Shown: piece by piece, positions 57,293-64,000 of the stretch
How the letters are laid out: each line of letters opens with the position of its first letter
How positions within the stretch are numbered: the stretch's first letter is position 1
Source of the DNA: AP-15 sp963812675
GTDB taxonomy: Bacteria; Pseudomonadota; Alphaproteobacteria; ATCC43930; CGMCC-115725
Reading direction: 5' to 3'
DNA: 64,000 nucleotides
Assembly (NCBI GenBank): GCA_963812675.1
Contig: CAWEWR010000020.1
Span: forward strand, 1 to 64,000
Notes under the pieces: generated by a model
Told to the model about the DNA's origin: nothing
The model's database searches: none
The model's input: only the letters and a program-made list of their open reading frames with translations
Translations under genes and position numbers: made by a program

Positions 57293-58765
57293 CTATGGAT
57301 CGTTTATGATCAGCTCCTGGTGGAGGTTTCGGCTTTCCACCGCAGCCGCGTAGGGGACGGCGTCCCAGAACCTCGATTTCGGCAGGTCCGCCGGGGCGTC
57401 GAGCTGGAACGGTTTCCACCTCTCGGATGTAGGCGCATCGATCACAGCATGAACGCGGCCTTGCGGCGCGAGCAGCAGAGACAGTGCCTGAATTTCCGAA
57501 TACCAGGTCATCTCTTTCCAGAGAATAGGATTTCGCGGGGCAGCGATTTCGAGCGCGCTCTGCCACGGAACCCGCCCTTCCCGTCGCTCGATGATTCCCG
57601 TTACGGTGCCGAGCGTATTGGCCCACTGCCGGGTCATCATGATTTGGACAACACTCTGTGTGAGCAGCAATCCGCACAAGACCAAAAGAGCAGGCTTCGG
57701 TAGCAGGAATTCCGGTTTCATACCACTTTTCCAGCCCGCCCACAGCCCAAACGAAAGCATCGTTGTGCCGAGCACCGGCAACCCACGTCCGCTAAATTGG
57801 GCGGCGGGAGCAATGGTCCACTCCGGCCAAAACAGCAATAGTACAGCGGCCAGGATGAAACAGCCGATAGTGGCGGTTAATACAACAACCTGGGATTCCT
57901 TACCTTTGCGTGGGACGAGCGTGATACAAAAAATGCTGGCGCAAGAGATAATGCTGGCGCCCGCGGCGAGATTTATTCGCCCGTTTTGCTTGACAAACGC
58001 GAGAGCGAAAATGCCATTCAGGAAATCAGCACGATTTGCTGGGTCCCGGGGATGCAGGATGACTGAAATCAGGTAACAGGCCGACCACACCGCGGCACCG
58101 GAAATTACGAATCGCGTCGACCGCTCGACCCCCGATGTACCACGTATACGCATCATCGCGATGGCGGCGATCCCGACAAAGAATACAGCTGCAGATTCGT
58201 GGGTTATTGCCCCCAATGCGGTTAGAGAAATCGCGAGAAGCGCTCCCCAGACGCTCTGGGTCCGGAATACCACTAGGAAAAAGATTATCCACAGCAAACA
58301 CGACGCAATCATGCCCTCGCCGATGGCCGCGAGGCTGGTTATCGGCGATAGGCCTACGAGATTGATCAGAGGACCGACGATCCATCCCTTTTCCCCAGGC
58401 GGGAGAATCAACCAGCAGCTGGCAGTAAGGATGATGGGCCAACCCAAGGCGCCCAAAGTGAACAGCCGCGCAAGTGTCGGCAAGTCTGTGACCCCGGATC
58501 GTATTCCGACGATAAGAAACGACTGCTGGAGGAGCTGAACCACCTTTCGCGCGGGCTCCAGGAGATAAAAATCTTCAGCAGCAAGGACATGCACGATGTA
58601 GTTGGAGCCGTCGGCGAACATGCCTCGCATTTCGGACACCGAATACAGCGTGGTGGCCACCGAAAGTATGATTGCCAACAGAAATACGTTTCGGATAGTC
58701 ACAAGGGTGAAGGCGTTTGGCAGCGCGAACTGTTTACTGTGAACAATTTGGAGGTTTGGCACCAA
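57293..58765 (-). CDS. Polytopic membrane protein of unknown function
   Basis: 490 residues starting at TTG 58765 or GTG 58762 (GGAGAGG upstream). About ten to twelve hydrophobic segments are spread over residues 25-385, with a soluble C-terminal part of about 100 residues (RWKPFQLDAPADLPKSRF region). The topology resembles glycosyltransferase-C-like or O-antigen-type membrane proteins, but no motif fixes it. Codon use and base composition look less GC-rich than the neighbours to the left, as for the DUF6492 gene beside it. Confidence 0.75.
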   Translation of the reverse strand: MVPNLQIVHSKQFALPNAFTLVTIRNVFLLAIILSVATTLYSVSEMRGMFADGSNYIVHVLAAEDFYLLEPARKVVQLLQQSFLIVGIRSGVTDLPTLARLFTLGALGWPIILTASCWLILPPGEKGWIVGPLINLVGLSPITSLAAIGEGMIASCLLWIIFFLVVFRTQSVWGALLAISLTALGAITHESAAVFFVGIAAIAMMRIRGTSGVERSTRFVISGAAVWSACYLISVILHPRDPANRADFLNGIFALAFVKQNGRINLAAGASIISCASIFCITLVPRKGKESQVVVLTATIGCFILAAVLLLFWPEWTIAPAAQFSGRGLPVLGTTMLSFGLWAGWKSGMKPEFLLPKPALLVLCGLLLTQSVVQIMMTRQWANTLGTVTGIIERREGRVPWQSALEIAAPRNPILWKEMTWYSEIQALSLLLAPQGRVHAVIDAPTSERWKPFQLDAPADLPKSRFWDAVPYAAAVESRNLHQELIINDP

Positions 58766-58862
58766 TCCTCTCCTGTGGTGCTTTAGCGAGCTCTCGTTTG
58801 GATGATTGGTGTTGCGGACAACCCGACGCTAGCACACCGGCGAAGGCAAGCGCGGCCAGCAT
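58734..58862 (-). CDS. Possible very small lipoprotein
   Basis: From ATG 58862, 42 residues: a short hydrophobic start (MLAALAFAGVLASGC) that ends in a plausible lipobox (LASGC), then a hydrophilic tail PQHQSSKRELAKAPQERIGA. It overlaps the start of the polytopic membrane protein gene by about 30 nt. There is no good ribosome site. It could be real or chance; the lipobox is its only support. Confidence 0.25.
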   Translation of the reverse strand: MLAALAFAGVLASGCPQHQSSKRELAKAPQERIGAKPPNCSQ

Positions 58863-59134
58863 TGTCAGATTGGTTCGATGACGCGGTGGGTTTGACCTAT
58901 AGGAGGCCGACCGCTCGCCGACGGGCGCGCCGGCAGGAACAGTCGGCGCGCCTTGGGCGGCTCCGCAAGGCAAGTAACCGATGATATCCACTGCCCAGGG
59001 CAGCGCCAGTCGAACCTTGTTGCCACGGACGCCCAAAGATGGTGAAAATCGCGCCATAACCTCGGGATTCGGAGGGATGTCGGTTCAAAGTGTCAAATGC
59101 TTGGGCTCCGAGACCCGAGAACGCGGAATGTCAG
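58863..59134. other. 272-nt region upstream of the DUF6492 gene, no convincing gene
   Basis: Together with the weak lipoprotein frame it forms a spacer of about 370 nt between the divergent membrane protein and DUF6492 genes. A frame from 59090 leads into the DUF6492 gene, but the better start is 59135. Nothing else was recognised. Confidence 0.5.
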
Positions 59135-60109
59135 ATGAGCCCAATCAGTGCCGTTCTTCCGCTCAAAGCATACGGTCGCCGTTATATCGACGATCCGGGA
59201 CGCTGTCACATCCTCTTTACCTCCCTGGCGACGTTTGCGCCGAACGATATGTTCGAAGACATCTTCGTGGTTGTCCCCGCCCGCGAGCGGGTCCATGCAG
59301 AAGCGCTCCGCCGCGACTGGCAATCGCTGCCGCTGGTCGTTATCGATGAAGAGCAGATTCTCCCTACATTTCGCGACCACCTGCTGACACTAAACGCCGG
59401 CTGGTACCGCCAGCAAATAATCAAGCTGTGCGCAGCAAATATAAGCAAGACCGAGTTCTTCATTACTTTCGACTCGGACGTCATCCTGACCAAGCCGATC
59501 CGTGTAGCCGACATTGTGCGCGACGGGAAAGCGCTGCTCGAACCGGGGGACCGCGCCATTCACTCACGCTGGTGGACCGGATCAGGAGATATTCTGGGTG
59601 TACCCGTGGATTTGTCTGCCCCCGGCATGGCAGTCACCCCTGCTATTCTTTCGCGTACCATCTGCCGTCGACTATTCCAACACTTGGAAGATCGTTCCCA
59701 GCAACCGTGGGCAAATCTACTTTTGCGGAGATCCCTGGACAATTTGTTGCTGAAGCGAGCGCGCGATAACTGGAGCGAATACAGTTTGTACTATTTGCTT
59801 GCGGAGCACGATAACGTACTGTTTGATTATCATTTTCTGCCATCGTCGGAGAACGCCGAGCGATTACATTGCCGATCCAGCGTGTGGACCAAAGCCCAAT
59901 TTACCGGCTGGGACCCCAAGTGTTGCTTCGATTGGGATACCGAGGGACTTTTCTTGATCGTTCAGAGCAGCTCGAAGATCTCTTTAGAGCTTCTCTGCCG
60001 TGAGCTCAATCCCCATCTGCCGATCACACGACCAGCGACGGTGAGCTTGGCCCACCGTTTGCGGTCCCTTTGGGAAGACATCCGAACGGTCGATGGGGTG
60101 TTTTCTTAG
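59135..60109 (+). CDS. DUF6492 family protein, glycosyltransferase-like
   Basis: 324 residues from ATG 59135. The start SPISAVLPLKAYGRRYIDDPGR, then VVVPARERV, NAGWYRQQIIKLCAAN and the FFITFDSDVILTKPI block match the DUF6492 pattern. The DSD in the last is a DxD-like sugar-nucleotide/metal motif of GT-A folds. It is probably a cytosolic or membrane-associated glycosyltransferase that modifies a surface sugar, but this is inferred from the fold. It is transcribed away from the polytopic membrane protein gene, which may share its pathway. Confidence 0.78.
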   Translation: MSPISAVLPLKAYGRRYIDDPGRCHILFTSLATFAPNDMFEDIFVVVPARERVHAEALRRDWQSLPLVVIDEEQILPTFRDHLLTLNAGWYRQQIIKLCAANISKTEFFITFDSDVILTKPIRVADIVRDGKALLEPGDRAIHSRWWTGSGDILGVPVDLSAPGMAVTPAILSRTICRRLFQHLEDRSQQPWANLLLRRSLDNLLLKRARDNWSEYSLYYLLAEHDNVLFDYHFLPSSENAERLHCRSSVWTKAQFTGWDPKCCFDWDTEGLFLIVQSSSKISLELLCRELNPHLPITRPATVSLAHRLRSLWEDIRTVDGVFS

Positions 60110-60261
60110 TGTGACTGATCAGTCGGCGCGAGCCTGTAAGACGCAGGCGCACGAGGTCGGCGCGGCGAGGGCCGACCCAGAAGCCCTTCCTGCACCGCAA
60201 TCACGATGCCGGGGCTCGCGATATCTATGTTCTCGCGACGGTAAGCGGTACATATGCGCGG

Positions 60262-61041
60262 GTGAGGGATCCGCGCTCCATTCTCATCACCGGAGCGAGC
60301 AGCGGTATCGGCGCCGCCTTGGCCTGGGCCTACGCTGCGCCCCGAACCCGTCTCGCGATCTGTGGCCGAGATGCTGTCCGGCTCGCCGCCGTGGCGAATC
60401 TTTGCCGCGAGCGCGGCGCCGAGGTGATCGAGGCGTGCCTCGACGTTACCGAGGGGGCGGCCGTCGCCGCCTGGGTCCTCAATGTCGACCGCGCCTCGCC
60501 GCTCGAGCTGGTGATCGCGAATGCCGGGGTTCAGGGTGGGTTGTGGCGGGATGGCGCCGGCGAAACGCTCGGCGAGTTGCGCCGCGTCATGGAAGTCAAT
60601 TTCGGCGGCGTCTCGAACACGGTCCATCCGGTGCTTCCGGCGATGCGTCGGCGCGGGCGGGGCCAGGTTGCGCTGATCTCCTCGCTGGCGGCCCTGCGTG
60701 GATTACCGTACTCGCCCGGCTATTGCGCGAGCAAGGCGGCAGTAAGGATCTACGGTGAGGCACTGAGGAGCTGGCTGGCGCCGGAGGGGATCGGCGTATC
60801 GGTCATCTTGCCGGGTTTCGTCGAAACGCGTCTGTCCGATACGGTTAGCGGACCCAAGCCGCTAATATTGCCGCCCGAACGTGCCGCTAGGATCATTCGC
60901 CGCGGCCTGGCTAAGGGACGCCGCCAGATCGCCTTTCCCTATCCGCTCTATCTGGGCATGCAGCTGATGCGAGCGCTCCCGGCGGGGTTGGTCGATCCTA
61001 TCCTTCGCCGCGTTGCCGTCGATATTGGTCCCTACGCTTGA
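60262..61041 (+). CDS. SDR family NAD(P)-dependent oxidoreductase
   Basis: 259 residues from GTG 60262. ITGASSGIG (9-17), IANAGVQGG in place of NNAG, catalytic Ser/Tyr/Lys in SSLAALRG and YCASKAA, and PGFVETRLSD. The C-terminus has an extra basic helix (GLAKGRRQIAFPYPLYLGMQ) seen in lipid- or ketone-reducing SDRs. It may reduce a lipid intermediate, given the nearby desaturase. The 150 nt before it hold no gene. Confidence 0.9.
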   Translation: MRDPRSILITGASSGIGAALAWAYAAPRTRLAICGRDAVRLAAVANLCRERGAEVIEACLDVTEGAAVAAWVLNVDRASPLELVIANAGVQGGLWRDGAGETLGELRRVMEVNFGGVSNTVHPVLPAMRRRGRGQVALISSLAALRGLPYSPGYCASKAAVRIYGEALRSWLAPEGIGVSVILPGFVETRLSDTVSGPKPLILPPERAARIIRRGLAKGRRQIAFPYPLYLGMQLMRALPAGLVDPILRRVAVDIGPYA

Positions 61042-61123
61042 ACATTTCGCCGCCCAGAGGTACCTCAATATCGACGGCCATTGATGTAATTGGCCTCGTA
61101 AATCGCAAGGTTCCGACACCTAG

Positions 61124-62230
61124 TCATGCTCCGCGCGACCGCCTCCAATTGCGTAGGGCACATTGCACCGCATCGCCCGGTCTGCTCATCTTGCGCCAGG
61201 AAAGATACCGCCGCCGCCAGTCACTGAACACCCTCGGCTCCCTAAGCGGGAGCAAAGCAATTTGGATCGCCACGCGACAAACCCCGTGCACGCCGTCGAG
61301 CACGACATTCCAGACGCGATCCATCGACGACAAGGGGTGAACGAGATAGCTGAGCCTGCGCTGCTCGGCCCCCGCGAGCCAGGCGAACCGCGCGAGCCGG
61401 CGGGGCGGCCATGACTGCGCTCTCGTCAAGGGATCAAATGATGGATCCTTCGGTATCGGGCGCCAATGGACCCGCTCCCCGTTCGCCCGGCCAAAGCTCG
61501 ATGACCCGAACACCGGGATCTCATCAATCCGATCGAAGGGGTAAAGCAACGGGTCTAGCCCGAGGAAATCGATGACCCTTGCAATCTCGCGGGCCGGATC
61601 CGCGGCGAGTTCTTCGAACCGGATTAGCAGGCAGCGATGGCCGTCGACACCCGCCAAAAAGGACAAGATGCGGCGGACGGAACGGCGCCAGGCGAGCATG
61701 GCCTCTTCATACGGCCAGCCGAAACTCCTGCGCCCCAATTCGACCGTCGCCGGCCCGTCCCGCACCAGGACCACCACGTGAGCATTCGGAAACAAGGTGG
61801 TAGCAGCCGCGATTCCTTCGGTCGTGGGAGAGCGGAGCATCAGCCGGCGATCGCTGACCGGTCCCTCCTCATCCGGGTCAGGGTCGGCAAATCGCAATAA
61901 CGCAGTGCCGATATGCGCCGCTAAGCCAGATGGTCCGCGCAGGCGCGAGCTCCACCAATCGTCCCAGCTTTCGGCGACCGATCGGCAAAAGTTTAGCAAC
62001 GTCTCACTATTGGCAAGAAACATATCTTCCGGAAACCTAGACTTTCGGCATCGCGGATGCAGCGAGAGCAAGGCTTCCAGGTAATTCGACCCGCTGCGGG
62101 GGCACGCGGACAACAGGATTATCGGATTGTGCCGCTGAGCCTTGTTCTGCTCCGGGAGATGATCCTCAGGCCGCTCGCGATTGCTCGCCGGGCGATCCGC
62201 GGCGACGGGCTCGTGCAGCCCTGCTGACAT
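61124..62230 (-). CDS. Sulfotransferase family protein
   Basis: 368 residues from ATG 62230 (GGGGGAG 3 nt upstream); a GTG at 62242 is possible. The PAPS 5'-phosphosulfate-binding motif is ILLSACPRSGSNYLEALLSL (about 38-57). The 3'-phosphate segment is probably VVVLVRDGPATVELGRR, with RFEELAADPAREIARVIDFL later. It would transfer sulfate to a lipid, sugar or other acceptor. It is 26 nt downstream of the desaturase gene on the same strand. Confidence 0.87.
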   Translation of the reverse strand: MSAGLHEPVAADRPASNRERPEDHLPEQNKAQRHNPIILLSACPRSGSNYLEALLSLHPRCRKSRFPEDMFLANSETLLNFCRSVAESWDDWWSSRLRGPSGLAAHIGTALLRFADPDPDEEGPVSDRRLMLRSPTTEGIAAATTLFPNAHVVVLVRDGPATVELGRRSFGWPYEEAMLAWRRSVRRILSFLAGVDGHRCLLIRFEELAADPAREIARVIDFLGLDPLLYPFDRIDEIPVFGSSSFGRANGERVHWRPIPKDPSFDPLTRAQSWPPRRLARFAWLAGAEQRRLSYLVHPLSSMDRVWNVVLDGVHGVCRVAIQIALLPLREPRVFSDWRRRYLSWRKMSRPGDAVQCALRNWRRSRGA

Positions 62231-62256
62231 TTGCTCCCCCACAGAGCCGACAACCT

Positions 62257-63357
62257 CTAGCGAGCGCTTCGCCAGAGCTCGCCGAGGCTGGCGGCCAACC
62301 CGTATCCGGCCGTTCGGTGATACGGCGAGCCTTCCGGCAACATCCCCATCACCCGATCATGCGCCGCAGCCAAATTATGATACGGGATGCCAGGAAACAG
62401 ATGATGCATGGCGTGAAACCGCAGCCCGACCGGCGCCCATAGCGGGATCAACCAGGAGCGCCGCGGATAGTTCAGTGAATCGAGCAATTGTTGGGTGGTC
62501 GTCATCGGATTACCGACCGAGCGGTAGCGATGCGCCGCCAAGGTGCGCAAGCTGTTCAGGAGCAGGCCGGCCGCGCTGATCAGGTATAGTTGCACCAACA
62601 GCTCCGTGTTTATCAGCCCTGAAACGAGGGCAGCGGCGATTGCGAGGAGGTAAGCGAAGACACCGGCTTCCTGGAGGCGCCAGCCGTGTGCCTCCTGCCG
62701 AGATGGCGGGTCACGGCGATAACGCGGATCGACGACCAGGGAAGAGACGTTAACTGCGACCCATTCCCAAATCCTCGGGTTGAACCAAGAGAGCGGCCCG
62801 AGTATCCCGAATCGGAGCGCACCCGCCGGGAGCCCGAGAAAGCTGGACGACGCAAACATCACTATACCGATGCGATTGCCGGAGTGCCCCCAGGGCATGT
62901 ATTCCCCGTCCTTCGCGGTGCCGTAGGCGCGTCGCGCGTGGTGATCGCGATGCGAGCCATAGAGAAAGCTGGGCACCAGCAAGGGGATGCCGCACAGCAG
63001 ATTCCACGCGATGCGGAACCCCGGGACGCGGCCCGGGGACAGGTGAGCCAGTTCGTGGATGAACACGACTGCTCGATACAGAGAGAGAACTGCAACCACG
63101 GCACCGAGAAGCTTGAGCGGGTTGTTCAACGGCAGGGCCACGCTGGCCGCAAAGCCGGCGTAGAAGCAGGTGATCGAGGTGAGGAAATCGATCCAGTAGA
63201 GAGCGGGTCTCGGAACCAACAAGTCGTCAAGCGCGCGCCGGAGATGCCTTATCGGCAATTCGCCCTCGATGGCTTCGAGCTGACCCTGAGACGCAGCCAG
63301 GTTGCCGCGAGCTTTCGGGCGCTCAGACCTCGTCACTGAGTAGTGTAACCGCGTCAA
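62257..63357 (-). CDS. Fatty acid desaturase family protein
   Basis: 366 residues from a TTG at 63357 (AGGAGAG just upstream); the start is not certain. The three histidine boxes of membrane di-iron desaturases are HELAH (101-105), HRDHH (136-140) and HAMHH (315-319), spaced by hydrophobic helices. It would desaturate or hydroxylate an acyl chain in the membrane. It lies directly before the sulfotransferase gene in one operon and is divergent from the GNAT-like gene. Confidence 0.9.
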   Translation of the reverse strand: MTRLHYSVTRSERPKARGNLAASQGQLEAIEGELPIRHLRRALDDLLVPRPALYWIDFLTSITCFYAGFAASVALPLNNPLKLLGAVVAVLSLYRAVVFIHELAHLSPGRVPGFRIAWNLLCGIPLLVPSFLYGSHRDHHARRAYGTAKDGEYMPWGHSGNRIGIVMFASSSFLGLPAGALRFGILGPLSWFNPRIWEWVAVNVSSLVVDPRYRRDPPSRQEAHGWRLQEAGVFAYLLAIAAALVSGLINTELLVQLYLISAAGLLLNSLRTLAAHRYRSVGNPMTTTQQLLDSLNYPRRSWLIPLWAPVGLRFHAMHHLFPGIPYHNLAAAHDRVMGMLPEGSPYHRTAGYGLAASLGELWRSAR

Positions 63358-63498
63358 ACTCTCCTCATTGGCGGGCTAAGACGAGTGGCACAAACGACTT
63401 CTTGGAATCTCGGTTTTCCTATACGGTCCGACCTCGAAGAGGCCGCTGTTGGGTGGCGGACTTAATCTCAGGCTGGCTGTTTCTTCGCTCAGACGCTG

Positions 63499-64000
63499 AT
63501 GAATAGCGCTCGCTCGCTCGGCGCACCAGATACCGCTTACGCTAATCCCACGCCCGAACGGACCCCGGCGAGAGGTAGCCCTATCGAGGTGACCGCACTC
63601 CGCGGCCGGCGCGATCGCAACCGCTTTGTCGACCTGCCCTATCGCCTCCATCGCGATGATCCGAACTGGATCCCGCCGCTGCGTCGCGACGTGCATCGGG
63701 TGCTCGACCGGAGCCGGAACCCGTTCTTCGATCATGGCGAGGCCTGTTTCTGGCTGGCATGGCGCGACGGGGTACCGGTCGGGCGCATCAGTGCGCAGAT
63801 CAATTACCTCCATCTCGAAACCCATCGCGACGAGACCGGCAATTTTGGCTTGCTCGAGGCGATAGACGACCAGGCCGTTTTTGCTGCCTTGCAGCGCGCC
63901 GCCGAGAATTGGCTGCGGGAGCGTGGAATGCGTCGCATCCTGGGCCCGTACAGCTTATCGATGAACGACGACATCGGCGTTCTGGTTTCCGGTTTTGAAA
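63499..64000 (+). CDS. GNAT-like N-acetyltransferase-type protein (N-terminal part; gene runs past the window)
   Basis: ATG 63499; 167 residues are visible and the frame is open to the edge. The sequence IEVTALRGRRDRNRFVDLPY is followed by NWIPPLRRDV, NPFFDHGEACFWLAWRDG and VGRISAQINYLHLE, then LREKG-like RERGMRRILGPYSLSMNDDI. This pattern is common in bacterial proteins annotated as N-acetyltransferase-like, of unknown substrate. It may belong with the SDR, sulfotransferase and desaturase in lipid or surface modification. Confidence 0.8.
   Translation, partial: MNSARSLGAPDTAYANPTPERTPARGSPIEVTALRGRRDRNRFVDLPYRLHRDDPNWIPPLRRDVHRVLDRSRNPFFDHGEACFWLAWRDGVPVGRISAQINYLHLETHRDETGNFGLLEAIDDQAVFAALQRAAENWLRERGMRRILGPYSLSMNDDIGVLVSGFE

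Noticed and set aside
57134..57703. Plus-strand frame across the 57.1-57.7 kb region
   Set aside because: It overlaps the end of the minus-strand membrane protein and has no signal, domain or ribosome site.
63376..63825. Minus-strand frame at the right end
   Set aside because: The plus-strand frame from ATG 63499, open to the window edge, has a recognisable acetyltransferase-like sequence.

Overview
The window is gene-dense, GC-rich DNA. It looks like the chromosome of an alphaproteobacterium, probably a metabolically versatile soil or plant-associated lineage close to Hyphomicrobiales. The pointers are a MucR/Ros-type zinc-finger regulator, class III cyclases (one fused to TPRs), Tat-exported solute-binding proteins, a complete branched-chain amino acid (Liv) ABC operon, a XoxF-type methanol dehydrogenase cluster and dispersed palindromic repeats of a style common in this class. 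The species cannot be named from the sequence. No rRNA, tRNA, CRISPR array or intact insertion sequence was recognised.

Layout. 0-4.1 kb: oligopeptide-type ABC transporter (two tandem paralogous binding proteins, two permeases). 4.1-8.1 kb: methyltransferase, membrane cyclase with TPRs, cysteine-rich-repeat secreted protein. 8.2-15.4 kb: VOC protein, LLM oxidoreductase, SDR, a DsbA/FrnE-like oxidoreductase with an in-frame TGA at its active site, a second cyclase, small secreted proteins, an Asp/Glu racemase-like protein, a cupin and a DUF502 protein. 15.4-21.3 kb: RND efflux pump and adaptor, Tat-exported beta-carbonic anhydrase, SDR. 21.6-27.9 kb: DUF5681 remnant, PEP-mutase/isocitrate-lyase-like enzyme, LivKHMGF operon. 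28.1-34 kb: TetR regulator with a perfect palindromic operator in front of an amidohydrolase, P450, [3Fe-4S] ferredoxin, [2Fe-2S] ferredoxin and CYP153-like P450 cluster, then an enoyl-CoA hydratase. 34-40.6 kb: KaiC-like remnant, hybrid histidine kinase, truncated TauD gene, TPP enzyme, SnoaL-like protein, SDR, MucR. 40.7-55.7 kb: quinoprotein (PQQ) alcohol-oxidation supercluster. 55.9-64 kb: small secreted proteins, a polytopic membrane protein, DUF6492 protein, SDR, sulfotransferase, desaturase and a GNAT-like gene cut by the window end.

How the genes work together. In the quinoprotein region, XoxF carries the Asp-Tyr-Asp motif of lanthanide-dependent methanol dehydrogenases. It would oxidise methanol or other short alcohols in the periplasm and pass electrons to the adjacent cytochrome c. 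A XoxJ-like protein, a CXXCW protein, a SoxYZ-like carrier, a metallo-hydrolase, a beta-propeller and an ABC system of the PQQ-dehydrogenase-associated families surround it. Class III alcohol dehydrogenase (glutathione-dependent formaldehyde dehydrogenase) lies nearby and would detoxify the formaldehyde made.

The observation most worth following is at 10730-11356. A DsbA/FrnE-type gene has TGA exactly where the first active-site cysteine of C-P-W-C should be. A 7-bp stem with a CGUGC loop, in the position of a bacterial SECIS element, lies 13 nt after the TGA. This reads as a selenocysteine (U-P-W-C) thiol oxidoreductase that a standard gene caller would truncate.
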